From contig BRYA01000500.1 of the NCBI GenBank assembly GCA_030267965.1, forward strand, positions 22,425-86,424: a stretch of DNA of 64,000 nucleotides. Reading direction: 5' to 3'. Under the pieces are notes generated by a model that did no database searches, was not told where the DNA came from, and was given only the letters and a program-made list of their open reading frames with translations. Position 1 is the first letter of the stretch; every line of letters begins with the position of its first letter. This DNA comes from Triparma columacea (lineage: Eukaryota > Sar > Bolidophyceae > Parmales > Triparmaceae). Below are positions 22,497-34,076 of this stretch, one piece after another. Position numbers and translations under genes: made by a program.

Positions 22497-25400
22497 TCAC
22501 ATAGCAGCCGCCGCTCCCGCTACCCCTAATTTTCCGACGACCTTTTCCTCTTTCTTGACCTTGCCCCCATCACCTAGCGACATATTGGTACGGTCCCCCA
22601 ACATCCTCTGAATTCCCTCGAGTTCCATTTTTGCCTTGTTCTCCTTCCTCCTCTTTAGCCCGATCTCGAACTTCTTGACGTCGTACTCCAGTTCCCCCAA
22701 TAGCGTAGGGGTGCTTGCGAGAACCTCCTTCAGCTCCTTCTTGAAGTTCCTGAAGAGCTCTCTCAAAAATACCATGAGCTTCTTGAGCAGGGGGCTCTTG
22801 TTCTTTTCGAGGATAACCTTGAGGGAGGTGAGAATCGGGACTACGTTCTCCATCATGTGCCTCTTGCTGACCTTGGTGAGGAGCTTCCCCTTGGCGGCCG
22901 CCAGCTGGGCTACGATAGGGCCCTCCGTCGTCATCCTTCCCGCGTTCCTCTCGTCGTCAGCATCGGCGTCGGCCTGCTCTGCTGCGGCCGCCCTGCCGAC
23001 CCTGATCTCGGGGCTGACCAGGATGTCGAAGCAGTCAGCGAGGACGGCCCTCGCAGCTACGCCACTCGCCATCACGGTGTCCCCACCAAGCGTTCCCTCT
23101 TTCAGCTTTCCGTCCATCCCCCCCTTAAGCACCTCCTTGGCCAAACGGGCAGTTACGCCAATCCTCTGCTCGTCACTCATGTGGGCCAGCATCATTTTGT
23201 AGATGAACATTCTCTTTCCTGCGTTTCCAGGCCCGGCCAGGTTGACCCCCTGGAAGTCAACTGCACCTGACCCGCTGTCGCCACTGCTCGCCGCGGCAGC
23301 GTAGATCGGATGCCCCGTGCAGTTGTTGAAGACGAACAGGCTCTCTACGAATGAATTGCTGAACAGCAAGGGGCTCTTGCTTAGAAGAGGGCCGCAAAGA
23401 GTCATCTCGGCCATCTGGCTGACGGCTTCGTCCTTATCAACGGTAGCGGCGAGGAACCTCATTATTAACAAGCCCCTCCACTTGACGTAGTCTTGCAGCA
23501 AGAGAGAGCTCAGGAGAAGGATTGCGTGCCTCCTAACGAGCGCACCTCCAGCGTCCTGCAGGCAGGCCGCCATGGCTGGCAACTGCCTGTCAACAAGGTT
23601 CGTATATCTGATGCACATGTCACCCAAAACCACTAGGGCGTTACTCCTCACCGCGGCGCTGTCCCCCGCCGTGACTGCGTAGTCGTAGTGAATCTCGCGC
23701 GCCATGAGGTTGACGGCCGTCTTGGCAAGCTCGGCATCCCTCAAGCAAAGTTTCCCCAGGCTCAAGTAAGCCAAGGCCCTCAATCCCGCGGGAGTCAAGG
23801 TTTCGTCACCCTTACCGACTGCCACCATCTTGGGCGGGAGCAGCACCTGCACGAGGTTGATCAACTTCGAAGACGGAGAAACCCTCATTCCCCTGACCCA
23901 CTCGATCCTGTCGTCGTCCTCGTCAAAAACCCTCTCCTCCTTCAACCCCCCATCGTCGTCGCTGTGAAAGCCTACAACGGCGACTTCTCCGACTAAGAAG
24001 AGTGCCCTGCTCGTCGCCTCGACGAGCTCGGAGTCCCCGGGGTTACTAATAAACCTCTCAAGAACTCCCTCGCAACTCTTGAAAAGCTCCTTGATCCAAA
24101 AGGTGCAGTCCTTGACCGCCTCTCGGGGAGTCTCCGCCACAGTGGCGGAAAGAGCGGTCAAAGCAACGACGCAGCTTCCTATGATATCGCTGTCAGCCCT
24201 CCCACTTAGCAAAACTTGCTTCATGTCAGTGAGGGTTCCCTGCGCCGCCGCTTTCGGAACCAAACCTGCTAGCTTTGCCGTCACCTTCAAGCAGCTGCGA
24301 GTCGCCCTGCTGAGATTTCCTCTAGCATCATCGCTGAGTTCCTCCTGTTTGAGCATGGTTTGGAACTTCTCCCACGACTGGGTAAGGAAGGACCCATCGA
24401 GCTTGCTGCGCTTGACGACCTTGGAGAGGTCGAAGGCTGAGTCAGACTGTCCCTTCTTGGCTCCACCAGTGTTGCTGGTGCCTTTGTGGCTGCACCCTGC
24501 GAGCCCTTCCAGCAGGCACCACACACCGCAACGCATCGAGGTCATATCTTCGGAGAAAAGGTCGATTTCGGACTCGTCGTGATCGAGTCCTAGACTCCAG
24601 GTCGCGCATCTCTTGATGTTATTGACGAAAGATTTGATGAACTGGTCACTCTCGTCGTCAAGTACCCTCTTGAGGGCCATCTTCAAACTTCCTGACGCGG
24701 CCTTGGCCGCTCCAGCATTCTTGCTCTCTTCGGCCACCTTGGTCAAGACCCTAAGCGAGGTTCTGAAGAGGTAGTGGTCCTGCCCCTCCGCCAGTGGAAC
24801 AATGATAGTTTCCTTGAAGAGCTGGAGAGCTTTGGTGACGCAGGTGAGCTCTCCGTCAACGACGAGGGGTAGAACCGAACGGGCCCAAGCTCCCTCGAGA
24901 GCCTCGTTGTCGGACGCGTGGTTGATCACAATATTCGTGAGTCCCTCGGCAGCTGCTTTCCTCGTTGCTACGGAAGGATCTCCGCATCGCTCTTCCAAGA
25001 CGTCGATGTCCTCTTGAGAGGGGGGAGGTGCGAGGACAAGAGTCGTGGACAGGCCAATGACAGCGGCTTTTCTTACAGCCGCCCTGTCGTCGAAAGTGAC
25101 CCTCTTACGGAGAGCAGAGACGAGGCTGTGGGACATGGAAGTTGCCGTCTTGCCCAACCAGTGGGTAGCATCTTCGGCCTCGGAGTCTTCAGGTCTCTTG
25201 AGAACTGTCTGAAGTGAGTCTGCGACAGACTGGGCTGCTCTTGCGCGAACGCCCGGAGCGCGATCGGAGAGCCTGTCGATGAGTCCATTCAGAAGCATGA
25301 TAGGGATGCAAAGATCCGGATCGCGCTCGCCAATTCCTTCGATAATGATGGAAGAAGACTCCTCGAGCGGAGCTAGTTTGGCTCGGCCTTTAGAGTTCGC

Positions 25401-27386
25401 GGCCCTAGCAGAAGAAGACGCGTAGGAGGCATCGTCCTCGTCGACAAAGTCGTCGTCGGAGGCGTCACTCATTGCAACGTCCTGGGCTACAACTGCCCCG
25501 GACTTTAGGTGAGAAGACCAGACCCAATCCTCGAGCAACAGCTGACCGAGAAACTCAGTGGCGAAAAGCCTGTGGTTGGCCTTCTTAGACTTGCTCAATT
25601 TGATGATGAATTTGAGGAAGTGAGCAGCTTCGACGGTCGGAAGGGAAGAAGTGATTGACTTGAGAAGAGCCGAAGTCCTCGAGCGCGCCTCGGCCTTGTC
25701 GAGGGAGGAGCAAGCAATTTTTTGCAGCATTCCCACAAACGCGGAGAAGACCGGACGGGGAGTCTCAGAGGTGACGTCGAACCTCAGAGGAGGCTTGACG
25801 CTCTCCATGTTGTCGGCCCCTGCCATGTTGGACATCATCGACTTCAGGTGCTCCTTGTAAATCTCTTCGTCCCTGGCCATGTTGGCCTGAAAGTCGAAAT
25901 CCCTAACTTCGTCGACCAGCGTCTTCATGAGCAAGCTTGCACCCTCGAAGGCCGCCAACTTGCCCTTGACGCCGTTGGGCACGTCAATGGTAAGGTTCAC
26001 AAGGGGGGCTGCGCCGCGGAGGATGTAGATCGCGTTCTGGTGGCGACGAGCGAGAGAGGTCAAGGGCGTGACAAGGGATTCGGAAAGAGAGCTCGTGATT
26101 GAGGTTATCAGGGACTGGGCAGATTCGTAGTCCGGGGAATCGGGGCCGAGTGACTTGACGCAGCAAGAGCATGCTAGCGCGGTGGTGATGATGTCGACGA
26201 TTTGCTCCGAGGCGTCGGCCGAAAAGTTGGGGTAGTCAGAGGTGGAAATGATATCTGAAATTGCCAGAGCGATGTCGGAGCCAAGGGAGAAGTCGGTGGG
26301 AGCGGGGGAGGATGTTTCTACTTCTTCAACGGTTTGGCTCTCGTCCTGTTCGGGTTCGAAATCGGAGTTCGAGTTCACGCCATCCTCATCCTCGTAAGTC
26401 TTTCGAGACTGGGGGGGGGGGCGGCAAAGGGTAGTGCGTTGGTGTCAAAATTACCGTGCTATTTTGTTCGCAAATCCTATATTCTCACCTTGCGTTTTGT
26501 TCTCTTGGAAGTCTTCTTCTTCTTGGGAGGGGCCGGGCGCTTCTTGGTTTTCTTGACCGTTTTGTCAACGGCAGAAATCTGCATGTCCCCACACCAACGC
26601 TTCAGGAGCGCGGCCATGCAGGAGAGAGCGGCGATGTCAACAATCCCAACGGCGATGCTTCCGCGAACAGAGACGAGGCGCGAATAGCAGATGGCCGCGG
26701 AGAAAGCTCCACGGGAGATCTTCACTGCTTTGGTAGGCTGGACGTCGTTCGTGAAGTCCTCCAGCGCAGACGAGCCAGACGCTGAAACAGAGGACTCCTC
26801 CTCCTCCATAACCTGGTTGGGTAGGGAGTGGGGGGTTGGTTTAGCATTTCGCGTGTATTTCATCACACAAGCTAACTCACCTCCTCGCTGATCTCTCTGT
26901 GACTCATCAGTGACGTCAACACAGAACACAATTGCCTCACATACTTGGCCTGGCTTTTGGCCGGGAACTTAAAGTCTCTGAACATTGGACCCCGGGGTGA
27001 AGGCGAATCCTGCCCGTCTCCCTTCTTCTTCTTACCCTTTGTCCCCTTCTGTGGGATGATAGGGGAAGAGGGGTAAGTAAAGTGGCAAAACAACTACATC
27101 ACCCACCACAGGCTCGTGGGAGAACCAAAAAACACGCGAAACCCATTATTCTCACCTTTCTAGAAGCTCCCCTCCTCTTCTTCAAAAGAGTAGAGTCGTC
27201 AGCCTCGTCTAATTCCAGGGCGTCTTCCCTCTTTGTCTCAATGATTTGACCAAGCAAGGTTTCGAGCTCAGCAAGTGCATTCAAAATAGCACTACTCAGG
27301 GGAGGAAAGACAGAACTATCGTCGAGTTTCTCGCTCCACTCTAAGTGAGCAGACAGTAAATCGTCCGTGATGTTCAATACGGACAT
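22497..27386 (-). CDS. NCAPD3: Condensin II complex subunit CAP-D3 (HEAT-repeat)
   Basis: Four exons (27386-27156, 27048-26881, 26812-26489, 26408-22497), all phase 0, about 1,544 aa versus roughly 1,500 in animals. Most of the protein is HEAT repeats. The diagnostic block in the last third reads YTNLVDRQLPAMAACLQD, RRHAILLLSSLLLQDYVKWR, RFLAATVDKDEAVSQMAE and FVESLFVFNNC, closely resembling CAP-D3, with KRMFIYKMMLAHMSDEQR after it. The N-terminal exons are Lys-rich (KKTKKRPAPPKKKKTSKRTK), probably nuclear localisation. Role: a HAWK subunit of condensin II, bridging SMC2/SMC4 and the kleisin CAP-H2 in chromosome condensation. A start at 27386 is chosen because it is the first ATG in frame. 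Confidence 0.88.
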
Positions 27387-27700
27387 TGTACCGGGCAAAA
27401 TGGCTTTGGGTGTGAAAGGAGAAAAATGAGAATGATCGAGGGTGAAGGAGGAGGCCGTTTCATTGCTAAAGAGTAGGGAAATCCCAGACGTAGTCGATTC
27501 TGTTTTAAAAGCAGGGTATAAACGTCCGGTAAGAGAGTTTTTCCGCTATTTGGTTTTGGAAATCGCTACTCTCTTCCGTTGGCCAAAAAGAAAGTCCACC
27601 CCCCAACTGTCGCTGAGCAGTTTTGTCTGTCATTTGTTTGGCATCTCCTAAAGAAGACCCTTTGTCTAACGTCCCACTTCCCCCCTCTCGTAGGATCAGA

Positions 27701-30700
27701 ATGAGAATGAATATTGCGCACCCGACTGGGTCGGCCTTTGATAAGTTGACAGTCCCAAAGGTAAGCATGAGGAGGGGTGTCCGAGGGCTACTGGGGGGGG
27801 GGGGGGGAGCAGATCGTTGGATGCTATATCCGAGATTGGATTATTGGCCGCACTTCCCTTCTCTCCCGCATTCCCACCTCAATCGCTTCATTCGCTTACA
27901 CTCTCCCCTCCTTCCTTCCTTTCGCCCTCCCTACTTGCAGGACTACCTGTACCGTCAGAACTCAGCCGTTGTGCACTCCCCCACTTTGTCGCTTTCTCCC
28001 ACTGGTCGCGCTCGGGAGGAACGCTATAACTCGCGAAAGGCGGAACGGGATGAGTTTGCGAGGCAGAAGAAGATGGAGGAGGACATGAAGAACAAGAACT
28101 TGCTCATTCTCAAGAAGAAGGCGATGGCGGAAGAGAGGTACGCTACGGGTTGCATCGTCTATCTTTCATCTCTGTACACCACCCGTATGTATCACCCGTC
28201 CCTTACCTTACCCCACTTCACCCACAGATTCAACTACCGCAGAGGTTCCGACGATATGCACACTTCCGCTATCTTCAATGATCCAATGAATGTCGTTGCG
28301 TCCCTTCGGGACCGCTGTCGTCAGAAACCCCAACTCTTGAATAATATGTTCCCTCCGAAGGACACCAGTACCATGGGACTAGTGACTGCTGATGACCTTT
28401 TGCGGGGCCTAAGGACAATGGGCTTTGATCTCCCTCCCAAGAAGTTCCAGCTCGTGTTGACTGTCCTTGGGCTTTCAAATGCCCTTTCCGGCTCAAAGAG
28501 CATCCCTATCGCGCAGCTTAAGTCCGCCGTCCTGGAGAAGCGACTGGAGAACCACCAGGAGGAATCTCACTGGAAAGAGAGGGGGGGAGGGGGGACCCTC
28601 GCGGCTAAGTACAAGCAGCGGGCTCTGTCGAATCTTGGAGATCCCGCTATTGACAAGCTCAACGAGCTCGATGAGATGGAAGCCTTGTCAATTCAGGAGA
28701 AGAGGAGGTCGGAGATGCAAGAAAAAAGTAAGATTGTCGTAAACCTCTCCGACACGGTCAGGGCGATGCTCCATAAACTTGGAGACCGCTTCTCGACGGT
28801 CCGGCGGGCGTTCCGCACCATGGACAAGGATAGGTCGGGCTCGCTAACCCGCATCGAGCTCAAGAACATTCTTGACACCTTCTGCATGGAGGTGAGCCAT
28901 GACGACTTCGAGAAGCTCATGGACTACTTTGACGCAGATCACGACGGCCTTGTGAGCTACGAAGAATTCCTCTCGATCGTAAGAAACGAAATCCAGCCCC
29001 AGATAAAAGCCGGAGGTCAGCAGGATGATGACCCCGCCAGCGGTGGGAGCATGAAGCCCCAGAAGCCCTCGGAATTCGACCCCAAGAGCAGGCGAAGGCC
29101 TAAGCGTCAGTTCCAGACTGAGTATTCCGCGTCTTACGTTCGCCCGGGGTACCTCCCTTTGAAGAGTCTCGACGAGCTCAAAATATATCACGACTTCTTG
29201 AAGAAGATCAGCTCGGATTTTCACAATGTTCATGAAGCCTTCATGGCTATAGACGTTCACAGGGAAGGGTACATCACAAGAGACGAACTCAAGGACGTCT
29301 TGGACAACTTCGCCTTCAAGATGAGCAAACCACAATTTGAGGCCCTCGTGAATGTTTTCGACACCGACCACGACGGCAAGATCAGCTACGATGAGTTCCT
29401 GCAGCAAGTGAAGTACTGCGACGACCTATCCGCCCAGGAAGAGGAGGACGCGAGGGTGCAGGAGATGCTCGAATTCGACAAGTCCCCCGCGGCCCAGCGC
29501 AGGTTGCAAAAGATGAAAAACAGGACCCGCAAGGTCACATCCTACGAGTTCCTGATGGAGAAGATCAATGAGAAAGCGTCGTCGATCCACCAGGCGTTCA
29601 AGATGATGGACAAGGACAGATCCGGCTCCTTGTCAGCCGGAGAGCTTAAGGCCCTGCTGGATTCGTACTGCTACAAAGTACCCGACGAGATCTTTGCCAA
29701 CATGCTTTCCCTCTTCGACGCGGACGGTGACGGGGAGATAAGCTACCACGAGTTCATGGCCCAGGTCAAGAGGAGCGTCAGCGGAGACTCGGGATTCACT
29801 CCCGATATGGACGTGAACGGAGGAGGGGGGGGGGGGGGGGGAGAGGGGTCTGCCGGTAATGGGCTGAACCGGGCCAAGACAAAGGCGAACGCGGCTGAGA
29901 GGAGGAGAATTGCCAAAAAGCAGAAAACGCTGAAGACGCTGCTTGGAAAGATCGGTGACAGATTCTCCACAGTCAGGAGGGCCTTCATGTCGATGGATAA
30001 GGACAAGAGTGGGACTCTTGACTACGACGAACTGAGAATGGTTTTGGAGAGCACCGGCTATAAGATCGAGGACGATGTCTTTGACGATATCCTTGAGATA
30101 TTTGACTCCAACTGCGACGGTGAGATTGACTACCAGGAGTTCCTGGCCCAACTTAAGGACGTCATTCAGGCGAAGGAGGAGGGGGGAATCGGAACTCAGC
30201 TGGCGGCCCAGGCTGGGAGGAATCTCGGCAGACAGGGAGCCCTCCAAAACAGGGAGCTCTCGTCCGTCGAGAAGGCGCACCAGGCCAAGACCGTCGGTGC
30301 CGCCTTACGTTTTCTTTGCGAGAAATCCACGAGAAATGGGGAGATATAAAGAAGTCGTTCCAGATGCTCGACTGGGACAAGTCGGGGACCATCACGGCAA
30401 CTGAGCTTAGGGCCGTGTTGGACGACTGCTGCTACACCACAACTGACGATGTCTTCAACCAAGTCATTGCCATCTTTGACCAGGACGGGGACGGGAGTAT
30501 TTCGTACAACGAGCTCTTGGGAACGCTAAAGAAGGTCGTAAACGGCGAGATTGACACCGCGAAGCCTACGAGCGTTAGTCAGAGGGAGCAGCTATCCACG
30601 ATGGTTGACAGCGCGCAATTCGAGGCTGACGCCAACGTCTCTGACAGGCTTCAGAACCGGAGAAAGAGCTTCCAGAGGGACTCTTATGGCCCCCCCCCTG

Positions 30701-31944
30701 ATGCTGTTGGCATGATGGGGCAGCTGCCGCAGCGCTTCAACACGAAGCTGACGAACATCCCCAACCTGGGTCACGGCCACCTCCACATTTGCAAGTCCAT
30801 ACACCAGAGAATAAGCGTGATTAGCGACGCGCTGAAGAGGCTCGACTACGACAAGAAATACTTCATATCGAGCGACGAGCTCAAGGCAAGTATCGAGACT
30901 TACTGCGGGAGGCTGAACCCTGTCCTTTGGGACGACATACTCCACTTCTTTGACCCAAGCATGACGGGGCTGGTGGACTATCACAAGTTCCTGGACGACA
31001 TAAGGGCCCAGGCCACGGCCGATATGTTCGAGGAAGAGGATGATGATGAAAATGGAAATGCTGGCGCTGTGAGCAACATAAAGGCGGGTTTCAAGGCTGG
31101 CAAGAAGGCGGGGATGATGAACAGCAGCAAGTACACCAGCCACCACGGCATGCAGGACGGGGGCTTCGTCACGAACAAGGGCAGCGCGATGGGAACGGGG
31201 AGCCACGGGAGCAGCAGTGTGGCGGCGAGCATGAAGTTTTTGTGCGAGAAGATATACGAGAAATTTCCGACCATCAGGAACGCCTTCATGTCGCTGGACA
31301 CGGACAGGGGGGGGACGATTGGGAAGAAGGAGTTGAAGAATATCTTGGATGACTGCTGTTACGCCATTCCTGACGATACCTTCGAGGCGATATACAACCT
31401 GTTTGACACTGACGGGGATGGGGACGTGAGCTACAAGGAGTTCATGGACCAGGTCAAGGAGATCGTCGAGCCCGGCGACAGCGAGGCTTCGGGCATTAGC
31501 AACGTGTTGATCAACAGGGATAGGGAACACGTGCAGAAGGCCGGGACTTTGGGGGTGAGCCAGTTCAAGACAGCTGCCTTTGGCAGTGTTGAACACACAA
31601 GTGATGAGGGTCTAAAGTTCCTGCAAAACAAATTGAGGGAACAAACGGAGAGCGTGCGAAGGGCCTTTAGGTTGCTCGACAACGACCAGACTGGTAGCGT
31701 GGAGTACGACGAGCTGAGGAGGGTTTTGGAAAATTACTGTTACAAGATGAACGATGAGGAGTTCGGTAAGCTGGTTTCGATGCTGGATATGGACAGTGAT
31801 GGGAAGGTCAGCTATGAAGAGTTCATGCATAAGATCGGAAGCGAGATCAGCTTTGAGGCACCGGGTAGGCGAAAAAAGCGACAGGAACACCACAACGCAG
31901 CGAGCTTGAAGAAGCAGCACCAGAAGAGTAGCATAACTTTCTGA
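27701..31944 (+). CDS. Large multi-EF-hand calcium-binding protein, frame interrupted once
   Basis: Exons 27701-27760, 27941-28137 and 28228-31944. Introns are 180 nt (phase 0) and 90 nt (phase 2). If one base is missing near 30323-30326, the product is about 1,324 aa. It is built of eight EF-hand pairs (about 16 loops) spaced ~150 residues apart. Good loops include DKDRSGSLTRIEL, DADHDGLVSYEEF, DTDHDGKISYDEF, DADGDGEISYHEF, DQDGDGSISYNEL and DMDSDGKVSYEEF. The pair near 30840-30990 is degenerate (DYDKKYFISSDEL, DPSMTGLVDYHKF). Each unit starts with a conserved helix such as LCEKIYEKFPTIRNAF. The layout recalls EFCAB6-like ciliary/cytoskeletal proteins. A 5'-UTR intron ending at about 27693 is possible. 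Confidence 0.85.
30320..30330 (+). other. Apparent 1-nt deletion (frameshift) in the EF-hand gene
   Basis: The frame from the left ends ...LRFLCEK then reads TRNGEI and stop at 30349. The frame one base over carries on as IHEKWGDIKKSFQML. Paralogous repeats in the same gene read FLCEKIYEKF and FLQNKLREQT without a break. So a single A is missing in the AAA at 30323-30325. No GT-AG intron of credible length could explain it. Confidence 0.75.
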
Positions 31945-32186
31945 TGAAATGTGAACATTATGATGTATTATTTTTCGCCGGTGGGGGGACGGAGGTGGAT
32001 TTAGGGGGTGAATTCTTGGCGTCCTCCGGTTCCTGGTGACGACGAATGTTCTCCTCCCTGGTCTCCCTCCGCTTTTTTTTCCTCTGCTCTTTATCCTCCT
32101 TCCTCCTCTTCCTCTACGGAGGGGGCGGCGCGGGGGAGAGTGGGGGAGGGCTTGCGTTAGTTTTAACAATCGTAGCGCCCGTTTCA

Positions 32187-32882
32187 CTATTCTTCCTCGC
32201 TCACCTCAGCTTGTATCTTCTCCACATCCATGCAACCGCTGTTCTTTACCAGCTCTAGGAGCCGGGCCTTTGAGGCGTCCGTATCAGGGACCTCGGTGTA
32301 CGAGACTCCGGATTCATTTTTGGGGCCGTCCAGCCAGGTTCTCACGGCGTCGCAAACCCTCTTCCTGCTGACTATCCTCCTCACCCCCGCCTTCACCAGC
32401 GCCTGGAAACAGTTCTTGCAGGGGGGCATTGATATGTACACTGTAGTGTCCTTTAGCGACACCCCTGCCCCGGCTGCCGTGGCGATTGCGTGTATCTCAG
32501 CGTGGACGTCGGAGTCGAAGTTGGAGTAAAACGGGACATTCACTTGGGTTATTAGGATGTTTTCTTTTAGGGTAGTTAGGGAGGGGGTGGTGGTGGAGGA
32601 GGTGGTAGTGGTATCGGTATCGGTATCGGTATCGGGTTTGAGAATAGTGTATGATGACGTAGGCTTTGATGACGTAGGCTTTGATGACGTAGGCTTTACA
32701 ACAAGACATCCCATAAAACCTTGTTGACAGATTGAGGTTCTTGTTACTAATAGCGTTATATCCATGTATATCCGGTCAGTGAGATCGTACTGTAAGCTGT
32801 CGTCGTCAGATTCGCATTTTGTAGGAGGCACATAGGAGTATAGTTCAAATGAAGATACATTGAAGGGATTGTAGGGTTCCAT
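32187..32882 (-). CDS. Cytidine/deoxycytidylate deaminase-family zinc protein
   Basis: Single exon; the first in-frame ATG is at 32882, giving 231 aa. The deaminase signature is complete: HAE (His127, Glu129), with the catalytic Glu as proton shuttle, and PCKNC (Cys155, Cys158) as the other zinc ligands, followed by FQALVKAGVRRIV. Between the first strands and the HAE motif sits a low-complexity insert made of SSKPT repeats, a (DT)n run and poly-Thr/Ser. This comes from a 15-bp DNA minisatellite and a 6-bp repeat. Substrate (dCMP, free cytidine or tRNA) cannot be fixed; the compact HAE...PCxxC spacing resembles the dCMP deaminase group. Confidence 0.75.
   Translation of the reverse strand: MEPYNPFNVSSFELYSYVPPTKCESDDDSLQYDLTDRIYMDITLLVTRTSICQQGFMGCLVVKPTSSKPTSSKPTSSYTILKPDTDTDTDTTTTSSTTTPSLTTLKENILITQVNVPFYSNFDSDVHAEIHAIATAAGAGVSLKDTTVYISMPPCKNCFQALVKAGVRRIVSRKRVCDAVRTWLDGPKNESGVSYTEVPDTDASKARLLELVKNSGCMDVEKIQAEVSEEE
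32605..32697. repeat. In-frame hexamer and 15-bp minisatellites
   Basis: GGTATC occurs about five times at 32610-32635, and GATGACGTAGGCTTT three times at about 32652-32697. Both lie inside the deaminase coding sequence and keep frame, giving the DTDTDT and KPTSS peptide repeats. Confidence 0.85.
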
Positions 32883-33275
32883 TGGATGCGCAGTCGATGA
32901 AGAGGTTTTCAATCTTTTGCTAGGGTTAGGGTTACACGACTATACAAGACTATACAATGACTAGATAGCAATTAGACGACCAGTCTGTAGCTTGTTGTTG
33001 AAAGGTACGGTAAATTTGATGACGAAATGTGGTAAATGAATGCGTCCAATTTGGAAGGGCGATCAGTCTTCAGTCTTCCAAAACAAAGAAGTTAACATTT
33101 CACACCCACCGCATCTGACGAGATAGAAATAAATCCATTGTTGACCAACCTGGCCACCAGACCTACAACTCAAACCTCAAGTCCCACCTGTCTGCCCCAC
33201 ACGAAACACAAGAACACCCCCCCCCCTCCCAACGAAAAGATTCGAGGGATTATTATTAAGATAGAATAGGCTAGA
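32883..33275. other. Divergent intergenic region, deaminase/COMMD2-like
   Basis: A 393-bp head-to-head spacer. It holds two TTAGGG-like units at about 32925-32935 and otherwise no repeat or gene signal. It should contain both promoters. Confidence 0.55.
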
Positions 33276-33990
33276 ATGGCAGCAGTCGTAGCAGATAGTG
33301 AGTAGTCTTAGTTTATAGCTCGTTTGTAGGTCGTATATTAATCCTCGTCCTCCCATCGCCCTTCAACATTGCCCTAATCCCCTCCTCCCCTCCCCCTCCC
33401 CACACACAGCGTTCCTATCCCTTGAGGCCCTGACAAAAGCGCAGGTCCTAGAACTATCGGCCTCCTCCGTTGCCTTCATAAAGTCCGGTTTTTCCTCCGC
33501 CCTGGCCTCCTCCTCCGCCAAAGCCCTCTCCAAAACCCTCCCCCTAACCACCTCCCAAACTACCATGGCCTTAACAGCAATTGCCAAAACCCTCTCTGAG
33601 TCGGCCAACCGTAACCACAACGAGCACTTCTTCCTCAAGGCTCTCTCTCCCTACGGTCTCGGCGAGCACGTCCGTGATGCCCTGAAGGAGACCTACCTCT
33701 CCAACCAGAAGGCCATCTACGACCACACTCCTGACAGGGGCAGCAGCCTCCCCACCTACAAGGACCTCAGTTGGGACCTTTCCGTCGAGATCGCTCGGCG
33801 GGCCGTCGTCGGTGAGAACGTCGCCCGGTTCAACGTCAGCGTGGACACGGGGGACGGGAGGGGGGGAGGGAAGACTTTGGACATGGTGGTTGACCCGGGG
33901 GTCATGGTTAGGATGGAAGAGGAAGTAAGGAGGGCGCTGGATGAAGAGAAGGGGCAGCATAGTCAAAGGTTTCAGAGGTACCTTAACTGA
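33276..33990 (+). CDS. COMMD2: COMM domain-containing protein, COMMD2-like
   Basis: Exon 1 is only 22 nt (33276-33297). Exon 2 is 33410-33990, after a 112-nt phase-1 intron (GTGAGT...CACAG), giving 200 aa, the usual COMMD size. The N-terminal half is helical (HN domain). The COMM domain at the C-terminus reads LPTYKDLSWDLSVEIARRAV, then a strand ending KTLDMVVDPGVMVRMEEEV and RRALDEE. The LPxYxxLxWxLxV pattern plus the VDP...LEQALEE-like helix fits COMMD2 best. COMMD proteins form the Commander/CCC complex that, with retriever and WASH, recycles endosomal cargo. Subfamily assignment is from memory of the family pattern. Confidence 0.75.
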
Positions 33991-34076
33991 GGGGGGTGGG
34001 GAGGGGGGGGAGAGAGAGAGAACAAGAAAACAATTCTTGCCAACAAACAACAAAATTCCTTATCTCCTGCCTCTAT

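Noticed and set aside
30316..31944. Treating the right half of the EF-hand gene as a separate gene
   Set aside because: It has no ATG start near its opening and continues the repeat series exactly in register one base off; frameshift is simpler.
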